From a virus, in IMG/VR virus record IMGVR_UViG_3300030117_003369, positions 1 to 64,000 of that record: a stretch of 64,000 nt of DNA. One strand, 5' to 3'. Below, one piece after another: positions 46,298 through 56,500 of this stretch (position 1 is the first letter of the stretch; every line of letters starts with the position of its first letter). The notes below the pieces were generated by a model. That model ran no database searches. It was not told the origin of the DNA and saw nothing but the letters and a program-made list of their open reading frames with translations. A program made the translations under genes and the position numbers.

Positions 46298-46455
46298 AGA
46301 AGGCCTGTACTCTATGCGGCGCTAAGTATGAACATGACGAAGAAGGCGTCAGTGGTTACTTTGGGTTACTAAAGGTGGACTTTTGTGATTTTTGTTTAGC
46401 CTGTATGGGCGCAATGCACGAGAGCCTAAACACACTGTCAGGTGAGGAGGAATGA
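46294..46455 (+). CDS. Zinc-ribbon micro-protein
   Basis: 53 residues: CTLCGAKYE and CDFCLACMG; ends GEEE carrying GGAGG for the next gene. ATGA overlaps both sides. Confidence 0.6.
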   Translation: MKKACTLCGAKYEHDEEGVSGYFGLLKVDFCDFCLACMGAMHESLNTLSGEEE

Positions 46456-47006
46456 AAGACGAATACTTTGTAGTGTTCGCCTATGGTAGTGAGTTTTCGC
46501 ATATAGTGAATGCACCCCAAGTAGTTATCATAACTGGCGAGAACTACTTGTCTGTATACACTAGTCATCGATCTTACATCAATTCCAAACCTATCAAATA
46601 CTCAAAAATACAAGACGAAATGGCACTTATTGTAGATAATGGAGGGATATTAGTTTTGAAAAATACTCAAGATTACGGACTCACTTTATCTTGGTCGGGT
46701 ATAACCAAATCTAACCCCAGCGATATGATGGATTACATTGAAAATCATGTCATAGATATCGATAAGGATTTGAAAGAACTGACCGGGCAGAAACTGAATC
46801 TAAACGATACAGATTTAACATCTCAGTTACTCACTGAGATATACGCACCAATTTGGCAAAAAGGTAGCGAAGTCAAAATAATTGAAGATTGCATATCAGA
46901 TGCAAATATAATTCTCGACTTAATCCAGCGTTGTAGTAACGCAGGTGATATAAGGGTGAGATTGAGAAATGAAGAAATACCAATGGAGTTTGATGTAGAA
47001 TGGTAA
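46452..47006 (+). CDS. Protein of unknown function
   Basis: 184 residues; beta-rich N-terminal half ([34 protein letters not shown]) and helical C-terminal half. It overlaps the chaperonin start by seven bases, so it is probably co-translated with it. No family recognised. Confidence 0.65.
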   Translation: MKDEYFVVFAYGSEFSHIVNAPQVVIITGENYLSVYTSHRSYINSKPIKYSKIQDEMALIVDNGGILVLKNTQDYGLTLSWSGITKSNPSDMMDYIENHVIDIDKDLKELTGQKLNLNDTDLTSQLLTEIYAPIWQKGSEVKIIEDCISDANIILDLIQRCSNAGDIRVRLRNEEIPMEFDVEW

Positions 47007-48496
47007 ACAACGGAGAGCAACAACAAACAGCACAGAGCCTAAACATTCGTGCTGCGAAAGCAATCGCAGACACAGTTAGAACGACGCTAGGTCCGGCGGG
47101 AATGGACAAGATGATGGTAGATGGAGGTGGCAATGTCATTGTAACAAATGATGGGGCTACAATTCTGCAGGAACTTGATGTTTCCCACCCCGGTGCCAAG
47201 ATGATAATTGAAGCCGCTAACACGCAAGAAAGCATGTGTTACGATGGCACGACAAGTACAGTTGTATTGGCAGGTCAATTACTAAGTAACACAGAATCAC
47301 TATTTGAAAAGGGTCTACACCCTAATGTAATCTGTAAAGGTTACAGACAAGCAGCACAATGGGCTGTCGAGCATATACAATCACTATCAGAGTCAGCCAA
47401 GCCTCATCTGACGCATGTGGCTCAGACTTCAATCACAGGTAAATCACTAGAATCTGCCATGGAACATGTCAGTTGGTTATGTGTAAAGGCGGCAGAATTG
47501 GCTGGGGGCGACTTTGAGCGCATCCGTGTCCTGTGTCAGCCCGGTGGAGGCTTAGAAGATTCAACATGCTTCTCAGGTGTAGTTTTACACAAGGAGTTCA
47601 TGCTACCTGCTATGCCACTACTACAAGGTAAAGCACTACTAATCAACACTGGACTCAGCAATAAGAAGAATGAGGACAATGTACAGGTATCACTTGGATC
47701 TGCTGCTGAATATCAGCAATATCAGCAGACCACGACTAGAGATATTTGGGTCAAGAAGGCAGAGGCTATTATTGAGCGCCTACCTGATGGTGGTGCAGTA
47801 TTCGTTAGGGACCATGTAAATGAAGTGGTTGCCGCTACACTGGCTAAGGCTGGTGTCAGCGTTGTACAGCGTTTGCCTGAGAGTGATATGACCGCACTAG
47901 GTCTACTTCTCAATACAAATGTAGCCCACACTATCGAGGACTTAGGAGATGCTGTCGATGCAGATATCGAATGCAGAGCCATTGGTGACATGAAGTATGT
48001 CGTAGTCGAAGGCGAGGGTGAAGTCACTACTCTCATCCTTAGAGGCGCTACTAAGCAGACACTCGATGAAACCGAGCGTGGCTTTGAAGATGCTCTCGGT
48101 GTTGTGTGCTTAGCATACAATACTCTTGAAGTCGTACCGGGTGGAGGTGCAGCATATCTCAACTCTGCTATCAATCTAAGAAGCAGGGCGGCAGAGATTG
48201 GTGGCCGTGCTCAGATGGCAATTGACGCCTTTGCAGACGCACTAGAAACAATCCCTGCTACTATCGCTGAGAATGCAGGTCACGATCCACTGGACACTGT
48301 GTTGGCACTCAGAAATGAGCACCTATCAGGTAACATTGATTATGGCCCCGATATTGAAAACGGAGGCACTATGTCAATGAAGAGTGCTGATGTATGGGAG
48401 CCGTTGAATCTAGTCAGGCAGGCTATTCAGTCTGCAAGTGAAGTCACTATCAGCATCCTGCGCATCGATGACATCATCGGTAAGCGTGGTGAATAA
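47000..48496 (+). CDS. Group II chaperonin (thermosome-like)
   Basis: 498 residues. [69 protein letters not shown] and the C-terminal [14 protein letters not shown] are the thermosome signatures. Compared with cellular proteins (about 540), the N-terminus is shorter by roughly 20 residues and the GDGTTTAVV box reads YDGTTSTVV; the catalytic Asp is kept. A virus-coded chaperonin presumably folds capsid or tail proteins, perhaps the giant protein at the right end. ATG 47000 overlaps the gene before. Confidence 0.92.
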   Translation: MVNNGEQQQTAQSLNIRAAKAIADTVRTTLGPAGMDKMMVDGGGNVIVTNDGATILQELDVSHPGAKMIIEAANTQESMCYDGTTSTVVLAGQLLSNTESLFEKGLHPNVICKGYRQAAQWAVEHIQSLSESAKPHLTHVAQTSITGKSLESAMEHVSWLCVKAAELAGGDFERIRVLCQPGGGLEDSTCFSGVVLHKEFMLPAMPLLQGKALLINTGLSNKKNEDNVQVSLGSAAEYQQYQQTTTRDIWVKKAEAIIERLPDGGAVFVRDHVNEVVAATLAKAGVSVVQRLPESDMTALGLLLNTNVAHTIEDLGDAVDADIECRAIGDMKYVVVEGEGEVTTLILRGATKQTLDETERGFEDALGVVCLAYNTLEVVPGGGAAYLNSAINLRSRAAEIGGRAQMAIDAFADALETIPATIAENAGHDPLDTVLALRNEHLSGNIDYGPDIENGGTMSMKSADVWEPLNLVRQAIQSASEVTISILRIDDIIGKRGE

Positions 48497-48514
48497 AGCG
48501 AAAATACTCAGCAC

Positions 48515-48544
48515 CTTTAACTATGGTATGGTATACCAAAAGGT
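48515..48544 (+). promoter_or_regulatory. Leaderless-type promoter with GGTATACC palindrome
   Basis: TTTAACTA at 48517-48524 lies 28 bases before the ATG at 48545, the spacing of a leaderless archaeal transcript. The perfect 8-bp palindrome GGTATACC (48530-48537) lies between, as an operator might. GTATACCAAAA also appears (minus strand) at the 23-bp repeats at 4321 and 4703. Confidence 0.45.
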
Positions 48545-48982
48545 ATGGCGGAGAAAGACCATAACAAGGAGAGCGAGAATAACGAACAAACAGCCAGTGA
48601 CGAGGCACTAGCACAGTATTTGTCACTACCTGTCATAGAGCAGCAATCAGAGCAATTAGATGATATGATTGCCACTGCGATTGATGACTTAGAACATGCT
48701 AAGTCTATACCTGAAAACGGCTATGATGAAGATAAGGGAGAAGGAGCATACTTTGGTGATTATGTCGCATTAGCCTCATCATTCTTTGATGATGATGTAG
48801 CCTTTCTAATGCACTTATTAGCACACCACGCTCAAACTGAGCAATTTAATAATAAAAATGATACTACATATTGTATGGAAAGCATGCTTTATTTGTTAAA
48901 ATTATGTAAAGTAAACCCTGAATTGATGCTGTCGGGCAAATATCCCAGTGGCGGAATAATGGAACAAGTACCTATTGCCTAG
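48545..48982 (+). CDS. Acidic protein, unknown
   Basis: 145 residues, strongly acidic, disordered N-terminus (EKDHNKESENNEQTASDEA), then a helical part (DDMIATAIDDLEHAKSI, VAFLMHLLAHHAQTEQF). Last rightward gene; its 3' end overlaps the convergent gene at 48972 by 11 bases. Confidence 0.68.
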   Translation: MAEKDHNKESENNEQTASDEALAQYLSLPVIEQQSEQLDDMIATAIDDLEHAKSIPENGYDEDKGEGAYFGDYVALASSFFDDDVAFLMHLLAHHAQTEQFNNKNDTTYCMESMLYLLKLCKVNPELMLSGKYPSGGIMEQVPIA

Positions 48983-49211
48983 AAGCAGTAACTAATTCTC
49001 TAGCAAAGCGCCCGTAGGGAAACCTGCGGGCCTTGCTAGACTTAGATTTAGGTAGCGACTTTTCACCCAATTTGGACATATGCCCGCAGATCGGACATTC
49101 CTGAATTGTCGTACCTTTGCCGGAAAAGTAAACGCCTCTAATTACAAGGGGAATGCTTTTCTCGTTACAATTGACGCATTCTATCTGCAATTCAGTGAGT
49201 AATTTACCCAT
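48972..49211 (-). CDS. Zinc-ribbon protein
   Basis: 79 residues. CVNCNEKSI and CPICGHMS about 20 residues apart, then a basic tail (LPKSKSSKARRFPYGRFARE). Last gene of the leftward structural unit; no good ribosome site. Confidence 0.65.
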   Translation of the reverse strand: MGKLLTELQIECVNCNEKSIPLVIRGVYFSGKGTTIQECPICGHMSKLGEKSLPKSKSSKARRFPYGRFARELVTASRQ

Positions 49212-49215
49212 ATTA

Positions 49216-50403
49216 TCAGGCCTGTAGTATTAGCAAATGCCAATCGGCACCATCGTATGCGAATCTAGCATACTTACCATTGGCTATGTTGATGTTGGCG
49301 GCGCTGGCATTGTCTGTCTTAGCGTTGAATACCGTATTGTAAGAGCCACTGGTAGATATGTTTCTAATTTCAATCACATGACCCGGCGGGAATGTACCGC
49401 TAGGTGTGAGTGTAGCGTGAGCGCTACCCCCGTTGGGATTCACTAGCCATATGTTCGCTTGGTCGAAGGTGAATGAGGTATTAGCGGTCACTATACTCAA
49501 CTCATTGGGTCCGAGCCTATGCGTGTGCATTGCCTTAGTGCCACCTAATGTCTTAGAAGCAGCATAATAGAGCATAGAGTGGGAGTCAGGAGTATGGCTT
49601 TGCCAAATAGCCCCGTATTCACTGTTAGTCAAATCACCGGATTCAGGTGAGCCGTAAAGTGCGGCAAGATCGGTGTGAGAATCTATGGCATTACCGGCAG
49701 TGTGGAATCCAGTGCCTGTTGTTATGCCACCCTTTGTCATATGCTGTAAATAGATAGGGCTGGTTCTAATGAAAACCCGCCTGTCGTGCAACACTGGGCT
49801 GGCGTTGAGAGAAGCAGTTACATTTGCTGCTCCACCTGTCATCGTGTAGCGCAAAACGCCTAAAACAATCGATTGGTGATTGCTACGAGTGTTACCGATA
49901 GAAGGATTAGACAAGAATCCTGATGGTATCAGCGGTGTGCCCTGTGAAGGTACCACTGGTGTACCCATTTCATATCTAATTCTAGCAGTTGTGCCGCTAT
50001 CTGAGCAGATATAGACTACTACAAACACATCACTAGTTGCTGTAGGAACTGCTGGAAGTGAGCCATTGAAGTTGGCTGTACCAGTTGCACCTATTGTGAT
50101 TTGCTGGGTAGCACCCGGCCCGCCTGCGAACTTGTAAAGTGCACCGTCCAGTACACACCATCCACCGTGGATAGTGACTACACCTGATGATGCAGTTTCT
50201 ATAAATCCGGGTGTGGATGCCGCTATGCTGTTTCTTAGAGCAGTACCCACCGCTGTATCAGACATACGAATGATACCGTTGCCGTGTATTCCTTCGTATG
50301 GGTTAGTCAAACTAGGAGATGATAGGCCATCTCCGTCTTTCAATCCTTCTGCGCTGCTACTCATACCTGCAGCGGCCATATGTCCTGCCTTTGGGTTCGT
50401 CAT
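49216..50403 (-). CDS. Tail fibre or adhesin-like structural protein
   Basis: 395 residues. Gly/Ala/Ser/Thr-rich beta protein: HGGWCVLDGALYKFAGGPGA and repeated TGTANFNGSLP / SDVFVVVYIC stretches as in phage tail-fibre or receptor-binding proteins, ending in a compact domain (NISTSGSYNTVFNAKTDN ... FAYDGADWHLLILQA). ATG at 50403 with GAGGTGA. Probably exposed on the virion; the distal part may bind the host. Confidence 0.68.
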   Translation of the reverse strand: MTNPKAGHMAAAGMSSSAEGLKDGDGLSSPSLTNPYEGIHGNGIIRMSDTAVGTALRNSIAASTPGFIETASSGVVTIHGGWCVLDGALYKFAGGPGATQQITIGATGTANFNGSLPAVPTATSDVFVVVYICSDSGTTARIRYEMGTPVVPSQGTPLIPSGFLSNPSIGNTRSNHQSIVLGVLRYTMTGGAANVTASLNASPVLHDRRVFIRTSPIYLQHMTKGGITTGTGFHTAGNAIDSHTDLAALYGSPESGDLTNSEYGAIWQSHTPDSHSMLYYAASKTLGGTKAMHTHRLGPNELSIVTANTSFTFDQANIWLVNPNGGSAHATLTPSGTFPPGHVIEIRNISTSGSYNTVFNAKTDNASAANINIANGKYARFAYDGADWHLLILQA

Positions 50404-50756
50404 GGTGTCACCTCAATAATTGCCGAGAATACAATTTCATTGTTGCTCGTCTTAGTTATTGAATCATATGTATATCTTGCTATGGCCGTAGTATCGGTTG
50501 CATCTGAGGGGTTTTTGTACTGTATAACTACTTCTTTCAAAGGAGTGCTGAAAGTGCTACTGAGTGGTACCTTGGCTTCTACTGACAAACTATGGTCGTC
50601 AATGACTCTAACCACAGGTGTGACTACGATCGCTGGCTGTGCGGCCCCTGCATCGTCTTGGGTAGCCAGTGTTCCTCCAAATCCAAACACCACCTGATTG
50701 ATTCTGTCTTTTAGCGTGTCAATTACATATCTTGTTCCTTGGTTTAATAGTGGCAT
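50400..50756 (-). CDS. Small tail/baseplate protein, probable
   Basis: 118 residues with AAGGAGGGG before the ATG. Beta-rich (VEAKVPLSSTFSTPLKEVVI, YKNPSDATDTTAIARYTYDS). Lies between the hub-like and fibre-like genes, so likely a connector of the fibre. Confidence 0.62.
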   Translation of the reverse strand: MPLLNQGTRYVIDTLKDRINQVVFGFGGTLATQDDAGAAQPAIVVTPVVRVIDDHSLSVEAKVPLSSTFSTPLKEVVIQYKNPSDATDTTAIARYTYDSITKTSNNEIVFSAIIEVTP

Positions 50757-50757
50757 A

Positions 50758-52443
50758 TCAGCCCCTCCTTCTGTTTGAGAATGTGCCTTTGTTCATCTTT
50801 ATCTTCAGATGGTCGTTTGCAGACTCAGGTAGCGAATCTGTAGAGATTTGGAATAGTTCTTCATTGTTATCAACAGCGTGAGGCGAAGCAGTTGCGATTA
50901 CTACAGATGTAGTACCAGCACTGCTCACTTTACCTAGCAGGTTGCCATTAGCCTTGTAGACAAATGCATCTGCTTTACCATCACTAATTACACTTGAAGT
51001 GAATATCGAGTTTGCATTGGTACCGTCAGTAGTGAAGTTAGTAGTGCCGATAGCGTAACCTCCACCGTTATTGATTAGTATTCCTGTAGACTTCAAGTGC
51101 ATTCTACCATGCACTGTGTTTCTATTAGGTACGCCAATCACGATACCTGCAGTTGGATCTTTGACATCCCTAGTTTCTACACGCCAACTAATTTTAACTT
51201 TGAAACCAAATGCTGTTGCAAACTCTTCTTGGCTGAACTGCCTGTTTCTTTCTTCGTTATCACGGGTGCTGGAACTGATGTCCACCTCTTGAAAACGCTG
51301 TAGTATATCCTCTATAGAGCCGTCAACGGAATTGATATCTATGTCTGATTTACGCTGTGTCAAATAGTGCTTAGTAGACAAAACTATCTTCCTTTCAGAA
51401 TCGGTGATGGTTTCGTATGAGATTACATCCCCCGGCTGTACTCTACTTGACATGAGTGTGCCCCTCAACTTCTCATTACCTTCTGCTTTCTTTGCCATAG
51501 ATAGTAACCTTCGTCCAATTGCCTTAGCACTGGCTTTGGTTACTGCTGTCGGAGCATAAATACCACCCGGTATCTCATTCACTGTGTCTTTTTGCGGCCC
51601 GAAGTCGTCAACTTGCACTACATTTTGGTCGTTATTAGCACGGACTTTTCCCCGCACTACTACACGGTTGAGTGTACTTTTCCCCTCAGATTCGATAGAG
51701 CCTTCAGAAACCATTGTCTGCGTAACTATGTGTTCTCTGCCGTGCTTTTGCTGATGAGAGTAATGTAAGTTGCCAAACTGATCTGTACTGACATTGTACC
51801 CGTCATGTTTTGCTAAGAATCGCATAGCACTAACTCCATCTACACCATAGAAGTCCTGTGCTACGAAAGTACCACTTGGATTTTTGATAGATAATCCGTT
51901 TAGTGAGTTAGTACTGGCTTTGGCTAGCCTGCCGACTAAATCAGTAGTACGCAAGCCGACATTTGCTTTCTGTCCAATCCGTACCTTTTTGTCAGTAAAA
52001 CCAATTTGTTTTAATTCTGAGCCTTTCAGATTTCCAAGGCGGTAGCGTGAGCCTTTGTTGCTGGCTTCTATAGAAGCAGGTACTAATGCTTGGTTGGGAT
52101 TGTCTGCACCTATGATTAGTGGAGGTAAAGTGGCGTCGGTTACCTTACTGACCTTTTCTTCGTTGACGAAAATATCACCAGTGTACCTGTGACCGTCACT
52201 GGTGTTGTGCAATAATCGAATAGTATCTTCTTCTTCAATTAAAGAGTACTTTCGATCGTGAGTAGGCATGAAATCGCTGGATGTGGGTGCCTTTACTAAG
52301 AATCCACTTTGTTGTTTCGTGTACTCTCCATGCCGGACGCCATTATCTACAAACTTAGGCTTGCGTATTCTTTTCATAATTGGAGCCTGTGCTGCATCAG
52401 CACGACCAGTTGCGAGATTCTTACCTAGTGCCAGCCAAATCAC
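50758..52443 (-). CDS. Tail/baseplate hub-like structural protein
   Basis: 561 residues from GTG 52443 (an in-frame ATG lies at 52377). The middle (SAMRFLAKHDGYNVSTDQFG, NLHYSH, LNRVVVRGKVRANNDQNVV, MSSRVQPGDVISYETITDSE) has the order of phage late-control-D / gp27-like hub proteins: peptide-bond-rich beta barrels with a V-x-V-x-G strand, then a parameter-like RVxPGDxI segment. The C-terminus is a beta-rich extension (ADAFVYKANGNLLGKVSSAG). A structural role is likely, hub identity moderate. Confidence 0.6.
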   Translation of the reverse strand: MIWLALGKNLATGRADAAQAPIMKRIRKPKFVDNGVRHGEYTKQQSGFLVKAPTSSDFMPTHDRKYSLIEEEDTIRLLHNTSDGHRYTGDIFVNEEKVSKVTDATLPPLIIGADNPNQALVPASIEASNKGSRYRLGNLKGSELKQIGFTDKKVRIGQKANVGLRTTDLVGRLAKASTNSLNGLSIKNPSGTFVAQDFYGVDGVSAMRFLAKHDGYNVSTDQFGNLHYSHQQKHGREHIVTQTMVSEGSIESEGKSTLNRVVVRGKVRANNDQNVVQVDDFGPQKDTVNEIPGGIYAPTAVTKASAKAIGRRLLSMAKKAEGNEKLRGTLMSSRVQPGDVISYETITDSERKIVLSTKHYLTQRKSDIDINSVDGSIEDILQRFQEVDISSSTRDNEERNRQFSQEEFATAFGFKVKISWRVETRDVKDPTAGIVIGVPNRNTVHGRMHLKSTGILINNGGGYAIGTTNFTTDGTNANSIFTSSVISDGKADAFVYKANGNLLGKVSSAGTTSVVIATASPHAVDNNEELFQISTDSLPESANDHLKIKMNKGTFSNRRRG

Positions 52444-52978
52444 CCCAAGTGTTTTCTGTGTTCATTTCAGTTGTTGGTGGTAAACTTACCAATAATTCAG
52501 GAGGTATATTTTGTTGAATGTAAGCCTCTGCCCCTTCACCTATTAAGCCTTGATTTCTAAATTGGCCCTTAGTTTCAGCAACTGGTATTCTCATACCTAT
52601 CAATTTTCTATTCTGACCCAAATCTGAAGTTATATTACCTTTGTAAGGAGCCACCCATGTACCGGGTTTTGACAAATCAAAAGGTATTACTCTGCCCATT
52701 TTAGCACCGCTTTCTTGTGCGAATCTAATATCATCCTCCCAATCCTGAGTTTCTTTATCTGAGTCTATTGTAGGTAGTCCTGTTTGAATCAAACTTTCAT
52801 AGGGAGGGTGTATGTTTTTAGGTAAAGGGTCAAACCTTTTTTGTTGCTTATACCAATCTTTGGTAGGGTGTAGTCGCATCATAGTTACAGGGCCGTATGG
52901 GCTTGGCATATCAGGGTGGAACTCACCAAGCGTAGTTTGACGCTTCAGTATCATCCAAGCCTCATCCATTGGTGTCAT
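52421..52978 (-). CDS. Helix-tagged ART-like relative (HGT motif lost)
   Basis: 185 residues, start at 52978 (MTPMDEAWMILKRQTT), with GGAGTGAG upstream. The first ~31 residues are nearly identical to those of the gene at 52984. The C-terminal part still matches it (LIGMRIPVAETKGQF, AYIQQNIPPELLVSLPPT), but the HGT and FVTPS motifs of that protein are absent. So it is a diverged, probably inactive copy with its payload altered. Confidence 0.68.
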   Translation of the reverse strand: MTPMDEAWMILKRQTTLGEFHPDMPSPYGPVTMMRLHPTKDWYKQQKRFDPLPKNIHPPYESLIQTGLPTIDSDKETQDWEDDIRFAQESGAKMGRVIPFDLSKPGTWVAPYKGNITSDLGQNRKLIGMRIPVAETKGQFRNQGLIGEGAEAYIQQNIPPELLVSLPPTTEMNTENTWGDLAGTR

Positions 52979-53594
52979 GCGCCTCACTCCAACCCCTCTG
53001 TATTCTGAGTACCCCATTTTTGTCGCCATTCATCCATATTGAAAGTATTAACAGTCTCTCCTTCAAAAGAAGGAGGTTTGTCATTAACATAAAATGGTGG
53101 CATTATTGATGAGAATTGGTATTCATCATCGTTTATTTCACTATCAGTTGGGGGGAGATGTGTTAAGAATTGAGGAGGAACTTTGTTTGGAAACCTCCAA
53201 TCATCCTCAAAAATCCGCTGAGCAGTGTAACTATTTGGTGTTCTCCCAAGGTGTTCATCTCCAAATCCAAAATAAGGTTCAGGAGTACCTGCACCTTGTC
53301 TTACACCTATAAGCACTGGTTTAGAGGAGGGTTGTTTCGCAGTACCTACATCAAGTTTTCCATAATACTGTGCACCGCTCAGTGAAGGGGTGACAAATGC
53401 ACCCCGAAACGCATCCCCCCAATCATTTTTATCTTTAGCCCTCAATCCTTCTCTCATAATAGAGGGCACTCTATGTTGCTTAGTTCCATGAAAATACATC
53501 ACAGGGCCATAAGGACTTGGCATATCAGGGTGGAACTCACCAAGCGTAGTCTGACGCTTTAGTATCATCCAAGCCTCATCCATTGGTGTCATGC
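52888..53594. repeat. 93-bp direct repeat encoding the shared N-terminal tag
   Basis: 52888-52980 and 53502-53594 are the same 93-mer with five differences. They code for the N-terminal tag plus the GEFHPDMPSPYGPV linker of the two genes, together with the ATG, but the flanking regions differ. This pinpoints the duplication unit: start codon, tag and linker. Confidence 0.8.
52984..53592 (-). CDS. Helix-tagged ADP-ribosyltransferase-like protein
   Basis: 202 residues, ATG 53592. After the tag MTPMDEAWMILKRQTT and a Pro-rich linker comes MYFHGTKQHRVPSIMREGLR (His-Gly-Thr, residues 35-37), GAFVTPSLSGAQYYG (66-78) and a late VPPQFLTHLPPT. The His-Gly-Thr, then GLR, then a beta strand with S/T and A-x-Y-Y, is the order of ART/PARP-like folds (YHGTS ... 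IxxxGL ... VYLTxxxxxAxxYA). The final Glu is uncertain. It could be a virion-delivered effector that modifies host proteins or RNA. Confidence 0.62.
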   Translation of the reverse strand: MTPMDEAWMILKRQTTLGEFHPDMPSPYGPVMYFHGTKQHRVPSIMREGLRAKDKNDWGDAFRGAFVTPSLSGAQYYGKLDVGTAKQPSSKPVLIGVRQGAGTPEPYFGFGDEHLGRTPNSYTAQRIFEDDWRFPNKVPPQFLTHLPPTDSEINDDEYQFSSIMPPFYVNDKPPSFEGETVNTFNMDEWRQKWGTQNTEGLE

Positions 53595-53597
53595 CAC

Positions 53598-56500
53598 TCA
53601 CTCCCCGCTATGGTCGCCTGTATTATAACTTGCATCCCCATCACTACCTTTTGGATGTAGTGTTTGGCTGTGCCTCGGCTGCACATTGTAATCGCCTTCT
53701 TCATCATCAGGAGACTTGCGACTTGCATCTGCTCTGAAGTGCTCAAGTGTGTTTTCAGACATAACTACTCTTGCTACCGGAGATCGGATGTCAGTCTTGT
53801 CATATCCTGTTACATCGACACCCTCAATCTTAGGCCCTTGACTTGTAGGTACTGTTGTGCTAGAACCGGGTGTAATCGAATAAACAGGTGCATATGGTGG
53901 GCTGCTAGGAGTACCTGTCAGTGCACCCGGTGCGTCACTTGTGAACAGTCCATATTTGCCTCCGGCTGTCGCTCTATAGAAGTTAGAGCCAACTTGGTCT
54001 GCACTGCTCTTCATTACAGGAGCAGGTCTGAAGAACTGTATGTGTTTACTGTCCAATACTTGAGCAGGTCTATACAAGAACTCTATCTTAGAATCAGTAA
54101 AATTAGTATTCTGTATAATAGGGTCGTGGTTAGCATCTTGGTATGGGTTGGACGAAGTAGATACACCCGTCTGCCCCCATCCCTTGACATCTAATACGCC
54201 TGAATGTCTGCTCCATTCCATGATGTAAGTGCCACCTAAAGGCCAGTATGCGTGTGCATTGGAGAATCTTGTAATTCCAGCAACCGGATTGGTGCTGAAG
54301 TTTAGAGCAGTCAGATCGAAATTACCTAATGTGCGACTGCCACCAGTCATGGCTCCTCTTAGATTGGTTCTCTGTCCCACTTCTCTGTCAGTGTGCAAAC
54401 TTGCTGCTTCCGTGGACATGATAACATACTCTCTGCTGACACCATCATTGAGTTCAGCGATAGTATCTACATCTAATCCCATTCGGATATCATCTCTAGC
54501 AACAGGGTCTACTAATCTAGTATCAGCAGTTACAGTTTCTACTCCTTCACCGACAGATGAACTTGGCTTGAGCAAGCCATCTTCGTCAGCCAAATCTAAT
54601 CTTGCACTAATACCTCTATCTATTTCGCTTGGCTGTAGTATTTCGTTACTTGGCCTAACTAATCCCTGTCCAAACGCAGGCTCGGCTGTGCTATGAGACA
54701 GGACTAAGCCTGTAGCCTCGTGTGTTTCGCTAACATCCATGAGCATACTTTCATTGAATACTGTAGGCCAGCGAACCCCTCTTCCATCTCCTCTGTCACC
54801 GACACGCATAGCGCTGGCTGGGTTAAACCAATCCGCAGTGCCCATGTTACTTGCATCGTTATTGGCAGTGTTAGCGTTACCACTGTAGCGGTCATTTCCG
54901 TCACCACCAAACAAGTCGTGTGCTGCTGGTCTATGAGTTACATTGGTGTCTTTGTAAGCATCTTCAGGGTCCCAAGATGGTCTGATACCAAATCCTCTTA
55001 CAGGGAATCTGCGAACATCTTCTCCACGAGTATTGCCCCACCAATCCACTAGGTAGTATCGATGCGCATTTGCTAATTCTGAAATGCCTTTACCTGCATG
55101 GTCGCCCGGATATTCTCTTCTGACTGTAGATGCATTTCTTATGGTTCTGATAGCACAACCAAACGGCTCAGTCATTCTTCTACCGTCGCTGTATCTGACC
55201 TGTCGCCCGATTTGGTCTTGGTTCAGCAGTGCACTGATTTGAGTTAATCTCTCAAGTATTCCTATGTAAGTAGCATTGAATGTTATGTCTGATTGAGAGC
55301 CAGTGTCCGTACCGACATAATCCCATCCGTTTGACTTGGTGTCTTGCTGTACAAATGGCCCATGGTAGTAACCTAACAGGGCGTTTGCATTAGCCACTTC
55401 TAACCAACCTCTGACATAGTTAGCCCAGCGTGGTCTATTGTATGCCTGTCTTATTCCAAATCTATAACCGAAGCAGTAATTGCGAGCGTATGCTGATGCT
55501 GATGTCATCTCTGCGTATGTTCTAGTTCTAACTCCAGTGTTGTCGTCAAATCCACCACATTCCATTCCATGTGTTTCGCCGCCCCAGCCAATCAATGCTG
55601 TTGCATAAGATTCTAAACGACTTACTGCGCCACCACCGTGCGAACCACCCGGCCAAAAGCCTGCAAAGTTATACTTCTCTGAACTATCTGTACCACCTTG
55701 GTGATTTAGAGTACCGGAACCATCGACAAGTGCATCTATTTGTGCAGCAGTGTATATCGATCCATCGTGACTTAGTGCTGTACCGCCATCATTGTCATGG
55801 TCGTGAGGCGGCGCTACCCACTTCATAGCAAAGCCAAACGGACCCTTGCTAGCGACATAGTTGAAGTCGTGATAATGTATAGTTTCAAAGAACTCAGGCA
55901 AATGGTTGTAAGGCTTTTTGTCTATAGGGGTATCTGCCACTCCGGTCTTGTCGTAGAAGTTACGAGTGCCACCTGTAGCAGTGTCACTGTACCAAGTAAA
56001 CGGTCTACCTAGATTTGGATGCCACATACAAAGATATGCGTCAGGTAAGTGTAGGCTGTTTGTGTCACCTGTACCATCAACTAATGATTTACCAAATCTC
56101 TCTTCCAATTGCTTTGGAGGGAAGAGTCTAGTCGCTATGCTGGATTTGACATCTGTGTAAATGCTATCAGAAGCGTATGTGTTGTAAGGTCTAGTCAATT
56201 TCAAAACAGCGTTTGCTGCAAGATTTGCCCAAAACTCTGCACTACCTGTCACACTCTCAAATGTAGTAGATACACCCAAAGTAGCGTGTGCCAAAGTACC
56301 TGTGCGGTTGCCATAAGTAGCAGTGTATGTTATTCCATTCTTAGTGTATTCCAACTGTTCACCATAATACGGATCGACAGGGAATAAGTCGTTATTATCG
56401 ACTGTGATTGTAGAGCCTCCGCTGTTAGTAGCGAGCACGACACAAGTTGGATTTAGGCTTCTATTGCGCCTGTGTACTTCGTAAATATCCATGAATGATG

